DNA of 58,356 bases from Bacteroidota bacterium (GCA_030147525.1 JASBVF010000008.1:1-58356), one strand, 5' to 3'; counted from the stretch's first letter, positions 38,717-47,678 are shown. Numbers and translations: made by a program. The notes: generated by a model not told the origin, from the letters alone.

Positions 38717-40555
38717 TCACTTTTTCTCCGCCTTCTCCCTCGGCTTCTTCATAAACCTATACTGATACCCCAGCGTCCCCACTACCTCGCCGAAGCGGTC
38801 CGGGCCTTGGATATTGCCGGTTCTGGTGACGAGGTAAGTCCAGTTCATGGTCAGGGTGTGGGCGTTGCTCAGGTTCCAGCTTGTGTTCATGCCAAGGGTG
38901 AGGTTACCGGTGTTGGTCGTGTTTCCCATTTTCGTGGTGAAATGGTTGAAATCCAGACCCGTCGTCAGCTTGCCTTCCAGCCACGTTTTTGTCAGACCGA
39001 AGCCAATGCCGTACAATCGCACGAGTTGCACGGAAAGCAGGTTCCGGTTGAAGCTCAATCTCGCCTGAAAGCCCATCCCTGTCTCCCCATTGTTCAGTGC
39101 GTACACGAAATTGCCTACGTACATCTTGCTGAGGGCACTGGTGGCGGGGTCTTCCACGTCGTCAGTGACCAGTTGGGCGTTGGCGGTCAGGTTGAAAACA
39201 TGCGCAATTTTCGAACTGTCTTGTAGGGTGTACGTGGCGCTGAACCCAGCATCCTGCGTGACGATGATGACGTTCAGGCTATCGTCTCCGGGGTCGAGGA
39301 GGTAGGCCACATCGGCGGAGTTGTTGGTGTAGTTGGCCGACAGGTTGAACGGCCCTTTGGCGTAGGTTGCATCCATGCCGCCGACGAGGCGGGTCAGGCG
39401 GTTGGGCTTCGAGCCGTCGAGGTTGTTGCGCTGGATGCCGCCGTTGGCGTTCAGCGAAATGGCCTGTTGGAGCAGGCTGGTGCTGAGGTTCAGTGTCCAT
39501 TCCTCGATGTCGCTGTTGAAAAAATAGGCGCCGAGCGTTTTGTAACCGGGGTCCACCCGCCGGTATTTGAGGCCGAGGCTGTACACCTTGGCTTGGTACT
39601 CAAAATTGGCTTCAGCCGCTGTTTTGTACTCGGTGGTCTGCCTTCCCTGAAACAAAAAAGCCGGGTGCGGGAACTCGTTTTTGGCCTCCACATCCTTCAT
39701 GTTTGGCGAGAGGGCGCTGGCTCCGATGTCCGCTTTCAGCCTGAATTTTTTGAAAAACATTTTTTGAAAAACAAGTCCAAGCGCCTCGTTTTGCTGCGGG
39801 GTCACCTGCTGCGGCAGGGTATCAGGAATGAAAATGGAATTCTCTAAATCCCTCGCCTGAAACAGGACAAGGTCAATGAAATCCTCTTGCGTGCCATAGC
39901 CCACTTTCACCCCGAACCCCTTCCGCTGAAACCGGGGAATGTTCGGCGTGACGAGCGACAAATCAACCGGCTCTGCCTGCGCCAGTTGGCCGTACATTGC
40001 CCCGAAGCGCAGCTTGCCCGGCGTCAGTTCCGTGCCAGCGCCGAGGAAAACGAGGTTGGACATGGTGTACTGTGAAAAATTCATGCTGCGGTGCCCGAAG
40101 TGCGTCTTTATCCATTTGTAGCGGGGGCTGACGCCAAAGCGCACGAACCGTTGCCGCTGGGCGGCAATGCTGTTGTTTACGTCTTTCCTGAATGAGTCGT
40201 ACAATTCTTTTGGATGAGGGTAGGCATGTTCCGAATTTTTGGCAGTGACGGTCAGGGAAAAAGGGAGACTGAGCTTGTAAACCCTGGCGTTGAAATTCGC
40301 ATTGAAGTTGTAAACAAAGGGGTCCTGGCGGTCAGCGGCTCCGATGGCAGAATAGGAGCGCATGTTCAAACCGATGCCGCCGGAATAGTCGAAAGGGTTG
40401 CCGAAGTCCGTAAAGCCGTTGAACAGGCCTTTGATATAGGTGGGAAAAAAGCCCTTTTTTGTTACGGCTTCGAGGTCTTCGAAATCCGAAACCTGCTGGC
40501 CAGAGAGTCTGACAGCAGCGAGCAGAAATAGGATTATAGCGTAAAATTTTCCCAT
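38717..40555 (-). CDS. Predicted outer-membrane beta-barrel protein of the giant operon
   Basis: This 612-residue protein has a signal peptide (MGKFYAIILFLLAAVRLSGQ). About 560 residues follow of alternating amphipathic strands, such as FVYNFNANFNARVYKLSLPF, EANFEYQAKVYSLGLKYRR and GNLTLGMNTSWNLSNAHTLT, ending in strand GTLGYQYRF and a basic tail. This is the pattern of a large outer-membrane barrel. The gene starts 2 bp after the stop of a tiny membrane-protein gene and precedes the giant gene by 158 bp. I infer a barrel that anchors or exports the secreted products of this operon. No TonB box or plug domain is visible. The family is not one I can name. Confidence 0.75.
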   Translation of the reverse strand: MGKFYAIILFLLAAVRLSGQQVSDFEDLEAVTKKGFFPTYIKGLFNGFTDFGNPFDYSGGIGLNMRSYSAIGAADRQDPFVYNFNANFNARVYKLSLPFSLTVTAKNSEHAYPHPKELYDSFRKDVNNSIAAQRQRFVRFGVSPRYKWIKTHFGHRSMNFSQYTMSNLVFLGAGTELTPGKLRFGAMYGQLAQAEPVDLSLVTPNIPRFQRKGFGVKVGYGTQEDFIDLVLFQARDLENSIFIPDTLPQQVTPQQNEALGLVFQKMFFKKFRLKADIGASALSPNMKDVEAKNEFPHPAFLFQGRQTTEYKTAAEANFEYQAKVYSLGLKYRRVDPGYKTLGAYFFNSDIEEWTLNLSTSLLQQAISLNANGGIQRNNLDGSKPNRLTRLVGGMDATYAKGPFNLSANYTNNSADVAYLLDPGDDSLNVIIVTQDAGFSATYTLQDSSKIAHVFNLTANAQLVTDDVEDPATSALSKMYVGNFVYALNNGETGMGFQARLSFNRNLLSVQLVRLYGIGFGLTKTWLEGKLTTGLDFNHFTTKMGNTTNTGNLTLGMNTSWNLSNAHTLTMNWTYLVTRTGNIQGPDRFGEVVGTLGYQYRFMKKPREKAEKK

Positions 40556-40557
40556 AA

Positions 40558-40710
40558 TTACTTCACCAGCAATTCCAGCCGTTTGTCCAACTCTGCGTTC
40601 CGGTACTCGAAATAGCGATGGATACCGTAAGCCAGCAAGGCGATGAACAGCCCCCAGAGCAGCCAGTAGCGCAGGGTGGACAGGGTTTCTTTTTTTTGTA
40701 AAAAATTCAT
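40558..40710 (-). CDS. Small single-pass membrane protein, translationally coupled to the barrel gene
   Basis: A 50-residue protein starting at ATG 40710 (MNFLQKKETLSTL...). It has one strong helix (RYWLLWGLFIALLAYGIHRY, residues about 14-33) followed by a charged tail (EYRNAELDKRLELLVK). A longer version to 40794 is open, but its first 28 residues look like read-through of non-coding sequence. The stop is separated from the ATG of the barrel gene by only 2 bp, which argues for coupled translation and a real gene. It resembles the small helix-plus-coil partners of membrane complexes. The function is unknown. Confidence 0.6.
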   Translation of the reverse strand: MNFLQKKETLSTLRYWLLWGLFIALLAYGIHRYFEYRNAELDKRLELLVK

Positions 40711-40858
40711 TTCAAATGGCGGTGGAAGATGTCCGGATTCGGGAACACAAAGAAGTGAGCGAAGCAGGAGGAAAGCAAAAAACAGTGGTGACAAAAAGGT
40801 GACAGCTTGCCGGAAAGAAATACAAATACCTTAAAACCAGTCAATTACAGACAGACAC

Positions 40859-42601
40859 TCAACCTTGTTCTCCCTCCGTCTTCAACCGCAGGCGACGTCT
40901 GGTCTGGTTAATGGTGTTGCGGTTCACGCCGAGCATGTTGGCCATTTCGGCGGTGCCCAGGCCCAGTTTTTCAAGCACCATCAGACGAATTTCAGCGGGT
41001 GTCAGGTCGGGAAACTGTTCTTTTAGATTTGCGAGGAAACCGGGATGAACCTTTTCAAAAACAGCCCGGAAATTCTGCCAGTCGCCTTCGGTGAGGATGG
41101 TGGCATTGGTGAGTTGTTCGAGGTACTCGCTGTGCTGGCCCGATGCGGAAAGTTTTTCATTTTCAAGGCGGAGATTTTCCACCAGATCCGATTTCTGGCG
41201 AAAGCCGAGGGTGAGAGTCTCCAGATCTTTTCTGGCGGCTTCGAGTTCGGCTTCTTTTTGCCGGCGGAGGTATTGCAGGCGGTGGTAGTTGCCAAAAGCG
41301 ATCACAACGACCAACAACAGAATAACCAGTGCTGCATTGCGTAGCCATTGCTGCAACTGCTTTTCGTTTTCCACCATTTCCAGTTTTTGGGCAAATTTTT
41401 CCGCTTCATGGCGCTGCTGCGCCTGGGCCAGTTTACGGGCATCGTTGCGGCGGTCGAGGCTGTCCTGCAGGGTTTCGGCGAGGTGGGTGTACCGCAGGGC
41501 AGCGCTGGCATCGCCCTGCATTTCCTGATAGGTTGAAAAATGGCGATAAAGTTTCAGGGGCTTGAAATACTCCAGCTGGTTAATTTGTTCCAGTTTTTCC
41601 TTGAGAAAGACCGCACGTTGGAGCAGCTCGCCTGCCTCCCCCATTTTCCCCAACTTCAATTTGACGGGGATGAGCACCATCAGGGCATCAAATTCCGCCT
41701 GGTAAGGCACGGCGTTTTTCACTGGCTCGTTGGCTTTGCTCAACTTGTACCCCTCGTCGGCATAACGCTCGCTTTCTGCAATATGCCCCTGTTCGATGAG
41801 CAAGGAAGCCATTTCGATGTTAGCGTAGCCTCGCCAAAACCGGCTCCACCACAAATTGTCCGGGTATTCAAAGTGAAAATTTTCATGAAAATCCAGGATT
41901 TTCCGGGTGTATTCAATGGATTTGGCAAAGTCCTTTTTTTGCTTCCAGTAGGTTTGCAGGTAGCTCAAAACCTGCGTGAGGTAATAAGCTCCCGGCTCCG
42001 TTGGCTGAACAAACTGCTCGGCCACGGTCAAGTACCGGAATGCGTTTTCAAAATCCTCCAATTCCCACATGAACCAGGCAAGGTTGAACAGGATGGCCTG
42101 CACCTCATAGTCTTTGAATTTGTCAAACCCGATTTGCCTCATTCTTTCGAATGTATTCTGACACTCGACATATTGTTGTTCCGTAGTCAGTTTATTCGAT
42201 GACGCATTGTTGTTCACGATGTAATGGTGTGCGACCATCTCCTCCACCTCCAGGCCCATTTTTTTGGCCTCCGACCTTATTTCCAAATAGAGTTGAGCGC
42301 CCGTTTTACCTGCGGGCATTTCAAAGTCAGAACCTCCGGAGATTTTACAGATGTAGTATTTAATGGCGAGGACGGCCCGGCGGTCGTTTTCATCAGTAGC
42401 TGCCTTGAGCATGGAAAGCAGTAGGGCTGACTGCTCCCTGCCGCCCGGTAGTTTCCAGTAAGGATAATCGTGGACGAAACGGTAGCGCTCCGCAGGAGGC
42501 ATGGAGCGAAATGCTTGCTCATTCCAGTCGGGCTGGGCGCAGGCAAATTGCCAAAGGCACCCAAAAATCAGGACGAATATTGAAATGCGACAAAGGGCCA
42601 A
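40859..42601 (-). CDS. Membrane-anchored TPR sensor with C-terminal DNA-binding HTH
   Basis: This 580-residue protein has an N-terminal signal sequence (CRISIFVLIFGCLWQFACAQ) and a helical TPR-like region (residues about 25-390, for example WFMWELEDFENAFRYLTVAE). A transmembrane helix follows at 420-437 (LVILLLVVVIAFGNY), then a coiled coil (440-500). The C-terminal helix-turn-helix (PAEIRLMVLEKLGLGTAEMA, then MLGVNRNTINQTRRRL) is at about 530-575. This layout is known in Bacteroidota for one-component regulators with periplasmic TPRs. The start appears to be TTG at 42601, because an in-frame stop lies just upstream and no ATG lies between. It ends 148 bp before the small membrane-protein gene on the same strand. 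I infer that it regulates the giant operon. Confidence 0.8.
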   Translation of the reverse strand: MALCRISIFVLIFGCLWQFACAQPDWNEQAFRSMPPAERYRFVHDYPYWKLPGGREQSALLLSMLKAATDENDRRAVLAIKYYICKISGGSDFEMPAGKTGAQLYLEIRSEAKKMGLEVEEMVAHHYIVNNNASSNKLTTEQQYVECQNTFERMRQIGFDKFKDYEVQAILFNLAWFMWELEDFENAFRYLTVAEQFVQPTEPGAYYLTQVLSYLQTYWKQKKDFAKSIEYTRKILDFHENFHFEYPDNLWWSRFWRGYANIEMASLLIEQGHIAESERYADEGYKLSKANEPVKNAVPYQAEFDALMVLIPVKLKLGKMGEAGELLQRAVFLKEKLEQINQLEYFKPLKLYRHFSTYQEMQGDASAALRYTHLAETLQDSLDRRNDARKLAQAQQRHEAEKFAQKLEMVENEKQLQQWLRNAALVILLLVVVIAFGNYHRLQYLRRQKEAELEAARKDLETLTLGFRQKSDLVENLRLENEKLSASGQHSEYLEQLTNATILTEGDWQNFRAVFEKVHPGFLANLKEQFPDLTPAEIRLMVLEKLGLGTAEMANMLGVNRNTINQTRRRLRLKTEGEQG

Positions 42602-42750
42602 TTCAGAAAAATTTCATGCAGAATAGTACGCAAACACCCCAAATTTGTTTTTAGGTGTAAAAATTAATTCTCAGGCAGTTCGAAGTGATAGAGTCAGCCA
42701 TAAAAAGTTCTTTCCGGGTTAAGAGAAGCCTGGAGTGTATTTTCTGCGAA

Positions 42751-44169
42751 TTACGGCTGATTTAACCAGACCTTACCTGCCGCTATCAGCTGATTTTTTT
42801 CAAAAACAGTCACGTAATAAATGCCGGTAGCCAACCCGGGCAGATACATCCTGACGATACCACCTTCACTCCAGTTCTTCTGCGAAGCAACCATCCGGCC
42901 GGAAGAATCCAATAGTTTCGCCTCCAATAAATTATTGACGGTAATACCTTCGTACGTGATCGTCAGGCTCCGGTGACTACTGTCAGGAATGATCTCCAGT
43001 TTTTTCATCAAAACCAGTTCTCCCGCCGGTGTCAGATTCTCGTAATCGTGCGACATCCAACCCATGCCGCCGTTGGGCAGCACGTTGCTGTTGAAATCAA
43101 AAAAAGTGGCGTGCTCCTGGTGCGAGCCTTGCCCCCACTGCGTCCAGCAGGTGGAAGAGACCCAGGCCGGCTCCCAGTAGATGACGCCCGAGGCGCCCCG
43201 GTTGATCACCTCCTGCGTCATGTCGATGAGCCATTCTTTCTGGTGTTCCGGGCTGGCGGGTGAGTAGCTCGGATGCACCTCGCTGATGATGTTGTTGGCG
43301 TTGTCGTTGCCAGCGGTGGTCCAGATGTAGCCCGTTTCAAAAATCATGACCTCCTTGCCGGGGTATTTCTGCTTCAGTTGAGCGACGATGTTGCCGGTGT
43401 CGTCGATGTCCGTCGGCTTGTGCCAGGCCCAGTAGTACGACATGCCGATGACGTCGAAATCCGTCACGCCGTTGTTCCAGAAACCCTCCATCAGCCAGCC
43501 GGTATCGGCGGGGCCTGCCAGGTGCAGGGCTACTTTCACGGATTTCCCGGTGGAGTTTTCCACGTCCCGCACGGCTTCGATGGCCCGTTTGAAAAGCTGG
43601 CTGTTGCGGTTCCAGTCAAGCGTCCAGCCTCCCGCATCAACGGCAGGAGACAGCAGAATTCCCTTGTTCGTTTCGTTGCCGATCTGCACCATTTCCGGCA
43701 GCAGGCCATCGGCGTCGAGGGCGAGCAGGGTCTGCGAAATGTAGTTGTAGAGCGAATCTTTCAGCAGCGGTAAGTTGTCCACAACGCCCTCCCAGGCAAC
43801 TGGCACCCGCTGTTTGGAGGGGTCAGCCCAGTTGTCGGAGAGGTGGAAGTCAAGCAGCACGTGCATGCCCGCTGCCTTGGCCCGGAGGATGCTTTTTTTG
43901 ACGTCCTGAAAATCGGAGTAGCGGTTGCCGGCGTTGAGATCGTCGTACCACGAGGGTGTATGCCAGAGGCGCAGGCGGACGAGGCTGCAGCCGTTGCCTG
44001 CAAAGATCTCGTAGGGGTCTTTCGGCTCGTTGTTTTCTTTGTAAACGACGCCGCAGTCCTCCATTTCGTTGACGTAGGAGAGGTCGGCGCCGAAGTAGAA
44101 GCTTTGAGCGGTGTTGTTTTGGGTGAAAAATGCAGCGGTAAACAGCAGGGTGGCGAAGAGGTATCTCAT
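42751..44169 (-). CDS. GH53 arabinogalactan endo-beta-1,4-galactanase, probably T9SS-exported
   Basis: This 472-residue protein has a signal peptide (cut near NTAQS) and a GH53 barrel at residues 24-385. The opening FYFGADLSYVNEMEDCG is typical of the family. The acid/base is E166 in VQIGNETNKG and the nucleophile is E278 in MIFETGY. GH53 enzymes cut beta-1,4-galactan, the side chain of pectic rhamnogalacturonan I. The last 75 residues (LLDSSGRMVASQKNWSEGG...LATGIYYVTV) look like a type A T9SS C-terminal domain. The gene lies 49 bp downstream of the phosphotriesterase homologue on the same strand. No SusCD pair is adjacent, so it is not part of an obvious utilisation locus. Confidence 0.9.
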   Translation of the reverse strand: MRYLFATLLFTAAFFTQNNTAQSFYFGADLSYVNEMEDCGVVYKENNEPKDPYEIFAGNGCSLVRLRLWHTPSWYDDLNAGNRYSDFQDVKKSILRAKAAGMHVLLDFHLSDNWADPSKQRVPVAWEGVVDNLPLLKDSLYNYISQTLLALDADGLLPEMVQIGNETNKGILLSPAVDAGGWTLDWNRNSQLFKRAIEAVRDVENSTGKSVKVALHLAGPADTGWLMEGFWNNGVTDFDVIGMSYYWAWHKPTDIDDTGNIVAQLKQKYPGKEVMIFETGYIWTTAGNDNANNIISEVHPSYSPASPEHQKEWLIDMTQEVINRGASGVIYWEPAWVSSTCWTQWGQGSHQEHATFFDFNSNVLPNGGMGWMSHDYENLTPAGELVLMKKLEIIPDSSHRSLTITYEGITVNNLLEAKLLDSSGRMVASQKNWSEGGIVRMYLPGLATGIYYVTVFEKNQLIAAGKVWLNQP

Positions 44170-44218
44170 GGTTTGATTAGCGTTTTAAAAAAAATTCTCA
44201 ACCGCCCAAAGTTACACC

Positions 44219-45262
44219 TTACCCGCCAGCCTGCCGCCGGATTTTAACAGAAAATGCCCTCGCCGGATTTTCCCTCGTTATCTGCCGCACTTCTTTTTTT
44301 GTAAAACCCCGTTCCTGCAGCTTCGGCAAGAACTCCTCGAAAAGATACGTAAACGGCGCAAACTTCCCGCCGCCCGGCTTGCCCGGTTCGTACCACCCGG
44401 CATCCTGCGAGAGTAATGTGCGGTGCAGCAGTTTTTCTTTTTTCATAAAACTCAAACAATCAAGGTGTTGCGTAACAGCCTCGTCGGTCAGCCAATTGGC
44501 GTTCAATCCGTCGAATTCCACCCAGGCGCCCATACGGGCGGCTTTGCGGTGGTAGGAGGTGTCCGTTTCGCTCTGGGCATGAATCCAGATGAACGCCTCC
44601 GGCGAGACGCCGTTTTTTTGTAAAATATCCAGCTCTTCCATCGCCGCCTCGCCGCCGATGGTGTGCGAGGCGACAGTCAGACCGCTTTCGAGGTGGGCGA
44701 TAGCGGCGGCTTCCACGATCTTGCGTTGGCGTTCGGAGAGTGGCGCCTTGTCCACCGAGATTTTCATGAAACCGGGCCGGATGCCCGTGCCTTCAATGCC
44801 GTTTTTCCATTCGTCCAGCCAGCGATCGGCGAGTTGCCGGGGCGATTCGGTCGCCACGTGGGAGGGCAGGTATTTGTGATCCACGGCGCCGTAGTAGCCG
44901 GTGTTGGTGAGCAGGTGGAGGCCGGTGGCTTCGGAGAGGCGTTTCAACAGCAGCGGGCTGCGGCCAATGTAGTTGGGCGTACACTCGATGAGGGTATCGC
45001 AACCGGCGGCTTTCAGCGCCTGCAATTGCGGGAGCACTGTTTCAAAAATTTCATCCAGGTCGTACTTCGAGGTGTCGATGGTATCCGCACCGCTGAAATC
45101 GACGAGCACGTGTTCGTGTGGCAGAACGGTGCCCAACTTCCGGGCAGGCAGCCAACCCCTGACGGTCATGACCTTGGCCTTTTCAGCCGGAAGGCCGGTG
45201 AGCAGTGTAGCGGTGGCGAGGGTGCTGTTTTTGATGAAATGACGGCGGGAGATGAGGGTCAT
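44219..45262 (-). CDS. Phosphotriesterase-family metal hydrolase with Tat signal
   Basis: This 347-residue protein opens with a twin-arginine motif (SRRHFIK, residues 5-11). The amidohydrolase/PTE metal set is present: H49 and H51 in LPHEHVLVDF, the bridging lysine in GFMKISVD, histidines in ASHTIGG and WIHAQ, and the aspartate in LLSQDAGW. The family includes phosphotriesterases, lactonases and homologues of unknown substrate. With the Tat leader I infer a folded, metal-loaded periplasmic enzyme or lipoprotein. A lactonase or ester-hydrolase activity is as likely as phosphotriesterase. It is followed by the GH53 gene and is divergent from the DoxX gene. Confidence 0.85.
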   Translation of the reverse strand: MTLISRRHFIKNSTLATATLLTGLPAEKAKVMTVRGWLPARKLGTVLPHEHVLVDFSGADTIDTSKYDLDEIFETVLPQLQALKAAGCDTLIECTPNYIGRSPLLLKRLSEATGLHLLTNTGYYGAVDHKYLPSHVATESPRQLADRWLDEWKNGIEGTGIRPGFMKISVDKAPLSERQRKIVEAAAIAHLESGLTVASHTIGGEAAMEELDILQKNGVSPEAFIWIHAQSETDTSYHRKAARMGAWVEFDGLNANWLTDEAVTQHLDCLSFMKKEKLLHRTLLSQDAGWYEPGKPGGGKFAPFTYLFEEFLPKLQERGFTKKEVRQITRENPARAFSVKIRRQAGG

Positions 45263-45401
45263 ATTGGTAAATTTTCCAGAAAGATAGCTAAATTACGCCT
45301 TGAAAAGCTGTACTGCCAATTTAATCATCCCACCCGGCACTGACAATAATCACCCCGCCCCCGTGACCATTCACACCGTTTAATCCCCTGAGGCTGAATA
45401 A

Positions 45402-45432
45402 TTTACCCCGCTTTACCGCAGACCTATCTTTT
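45402..45432 (+). promoter_or_regulatory. Weak putative promoter of the DoxX gene
   Basis: TTTA at 45402-45405 and TATCTTTT at 45425-45432 are separated by 19 bp. Each is one base away from the Bacteroidota -33 (TTTG) and -7 (TAnnTTTG) boxes. The ATG of the DoxX gene lies 20 bp further on. Confidence 0.25.
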
Positions 45433-45452
45433 ATCAACTAAATATCGAAACA

Positions 45453-45998
45453 ATGGACGGAACTGTTAAATCATTATCGTATTCGGCCACCCAGACCTGG
45501 ATGCTGACCATCCTGCGGGTGCTCATCGGGTGGCACCTCATGTACGAAGGCATTGTGAAACTCTGGAACCCGGGCTGGTCGGCCGGGGGCTACCTGATGG
45601 ATTCGCAGGGCTTCTTCGCTGAATATTTTTACAAACTCGCCGCCAATCCCGGTGTGCTGGAAGTCGTGGATTTCCTCAATGTCTGGGGCCTTGTCCTGGT
45701 GGGCCTGGCGCTGATCCTGGGCGTTTTCACCCGGCTTGCGCTTTGGGGCGGCATCGTGCTGCTGGCTTTGTACTATCTCTCGCATCCGCCGCTCATCGGG
45801 GTGAAATATGCCCTACCAAGCGAGGGCAGCTACCTCTGGGTCAACAAAAACCTGATCGAAATCTTCGCCATGGCCGTGCTGCTCGTCTTCCCGGCCAGCC
45901 GGGTCATCGGCATGGACCGCTACCTGATGACCTGGCGGGACGGCCGTAAAGCTTCCTCCAACGGCGTGCCTGCCCGAAAGGAGGAAATACCTGTTTGA
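45453..45998 (+). CDS. DoxX family membrane protein
   Basis: This 181-residue protein has four membrane helices. It contains the DoxX features: an early RVLIGWHLMYEGIVKLWNP helix, a middle FLNVWGLVLVGLALILGVFT pair and a final YLWVNKNLIEIFAMAVLL helix. DoxX proteins are small quinone-linked or redox-associated membrane subunits whose exact role varies. It lies 87 bp upstream of the Gfo/Idh/MocA gene on the same strand. This pairing is common in Bacteroidota and suggests that DoxX takes electrons from, or assists, a periplasmic sugar oxidoreductase (inference). Confidence 0.85.
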   Translation: MDGTVKSLSYSATQTWMLTILRVLIGWHLMYEGIVKLWNPGWSAGGYLMDSQGFFAEYFYKLAANPGVLEVVDFLNVWGLVLVGLALILGVFTRLALWGGIVLLALYYLSHPPLIGVKYALPSEGSYLWVNKNLIEIFAMAVLLVFPASRVIGMDRYLMTWRDGRKASSNGVPARKEEIPV

Positions 45999-46085
45999 CG
46001 GCAACAGGCCGTTTCACAAGCATTTGATTTTCACAATTTTAAAACAACATGCCGGGCGAGTTCCGGTAGTTTCAACAAAAAAATC

Positions 46086-47678
46086 ATGGAAGAAAAGAAA
46101 AATAAAATGTCACGGCGGGACGCCCTGCTCGGCCTGGCGACTGTGCCGGTAGTAGGCGCATTTTTCCTCGGCGCCTCCGCCAAAAGCAGCCACGACGAGG
46201 AAATCAGGGAGAGCATTTTAAAAGAACTCAACGTAGAAGCCGCCGCTCCGCCGGAGTCCGGCCCCATGTCCGGCGATCCCATTCGCATCGGCATCATCGC
46301 CTTCGGTATCCGGGGCGAGCAACTGGGCCGGGCACTCGGCTTCGCCACTCCCGCCTGGATCGAGCAGATGAAAAAAAATGCCCTCGAAAACCCGAAGGAC
46401 ACCCGCCTGAAGGATTTCCTCGAACAGGAAAGCCAGAACGTCGTTATCACGGCCGTCTGCGACCTGTTCACTGTGCGGGCCGAGGCTGCCCAGGCAGCAG
46501 GCACCCGTGACGGCAACAAGCCGAAAATCTACCGGGACTACCGGGAATTGCTCGGCGATAAAAACGTGGATGCCGTCGTCATCGCCACGCCCGACCACTG
46601 GCATGCGCCTATCGCCATCGATGCGCTCAACGCAGGCAAGCATGTTTACGTTGAAAAATGCATGACGCACAAGGTGCAGGAAACTTACGACCTCTACGAC
46701 GCCGTGAAGCGCACAGGCCTGGTCTTCCAGCTTGGCCACCAGCACCGCCAGACGCAGAGCTTCCTCACCGCCCGTGAGATCATCCGTAAAAACGTGCTGG
46801 GCCACATCAACCTGATCCAGACGAACACCAACCGCAACGACGACAACGGCGCCTGGCAGTACGACATCCACCCGGACGGCAATCCGCAGACGATCGACTG
46901 GGATATGTTCCTCGGCAATGCGCCGAAAATCCCGTTCAACGCCGAGCATTTTTTCCGCTGGCGCAAATGGTACGTGTACGGCACCGGCCTCAACGGCGAC
47001 TTGCTCACCCACGACTACGACCGCATCAACTGCCTGCTCGAAATGGGCATCCCGTCGTCCACCACGGCTTCCGGCGGCATTTACACCCACCGGGACGGCC
47101 GTGATGTGCCCGACGTGTTACAGGTCGTGATGGAGTACCCGAATTTCAAAATGGGCACCACCCAGGAAGCTGGTAAAGAGCAGGGCATGACTTTCATGTA
47201 CAGCGCCACGCTCGGCAACCAGTGGGACCGGGGCACCCTGCTCATGGGCCACGACGCCACGATGGAACTGAGCAACCAGGTGACCATCCACGCCGACCCA
47301 CGCTCCACCCGCTACAAGCAAATGATCGAAGACGGAACGATCAATCTCGACGTGCCGATGTACGCCTACAACCCAAGTGCGAAAGGCGTGGATGCCGTGA
47401 CCGGCGCCACCGCCAAATATTTCGCCAGCAAGGGCCTGATGTACACCTACGTGAACGGCAAACGGGTGGACTCTACCTTCCTGCACATGCGGGAGTGGCT
47501 GAGCGGCATTCGCAACGGTACGAAGCAAAGCTGCGGTATCGAGGAAGGCTTCGAGGAAGCTATCTCCGCCCACATGACGACCATCGCTACCCGAACGGGC
47601 AAGCGGGTCGATTGGGACCCGGTGGAAAGGAGGATCAAGGTGGACAATGCTACGCTGGAGTCGATTGGGATTGCGTAG
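46086..47678 (+). CDS. Gfo/Idh/MocA-family oxidoreductase with Tat-like leader
   Basis: This 530-residue protein has an N-terminal twin-arginine stretch (SRRDALLGLA, residues 9-18) and a hydrophobic core, suggesting Tat export. A Rossmann fold follows from about residue 66 (RIGIIAFGIRGEQLG), then the family motif region VIATPDHWHAPIAIDALNAG and an EKCMT variant of the EKP motif near 188. The C-terminal half carries the alpha/beta domain with THDYDRINCLLEMG. The EKP variant (Pro to Cys) occurs in exported bacterial members. It probably acts on a sugar or sugar acid, with NAD(P) held tightly. A hairpin terminator follows the stop. It is an operon partner of the DoxX gene. Confidence 0.87.
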   Translation: MEEKKNKMSRRDALLGLATVPVVGAFFLGASAKSSHDEEIRESILKELNVEAAAPPESGPMSGDPIRIGIIAFGIRGEQLGRALGFATPAWIEQMKKNALENPKDTRLKDFLEQESQNVVITAVCDLFTVRAEAAQAAGTRDGNKPKIYRDYRELLGDKNVDAVVIATPDHWHAPIAIDALNAGKHVYVEKCMTHKVQETYDLYDAVKRTGLVFQLGHQHRQTQSFLTAREIIRKNVLGHINLIQTNTNRNDDNGAWQYDIHPDGNPQTIDWDMFLGNAPKIPFNAEHFFRWRKWYVYGTGLNGDLLTHDYDRINCLLEMGIPSSTTASGGIYTHRDGRDVPDVLQVVMEYPNFKMGTTQEAGKEQGMTFMYSATLGNQWDRGTLLMGHDATMELSNQVTIHADPRSTRYKQMIEDGTINLDVPMYAYNPSAKGVDAVTGATAKYFASKGLMYTYVNGKRVDSTFLHMREWLSGIRNGTKQSCGIEEGFEEAISAHMTTIATRTGKRVDWDPVERRIKVDNATLESIGIA

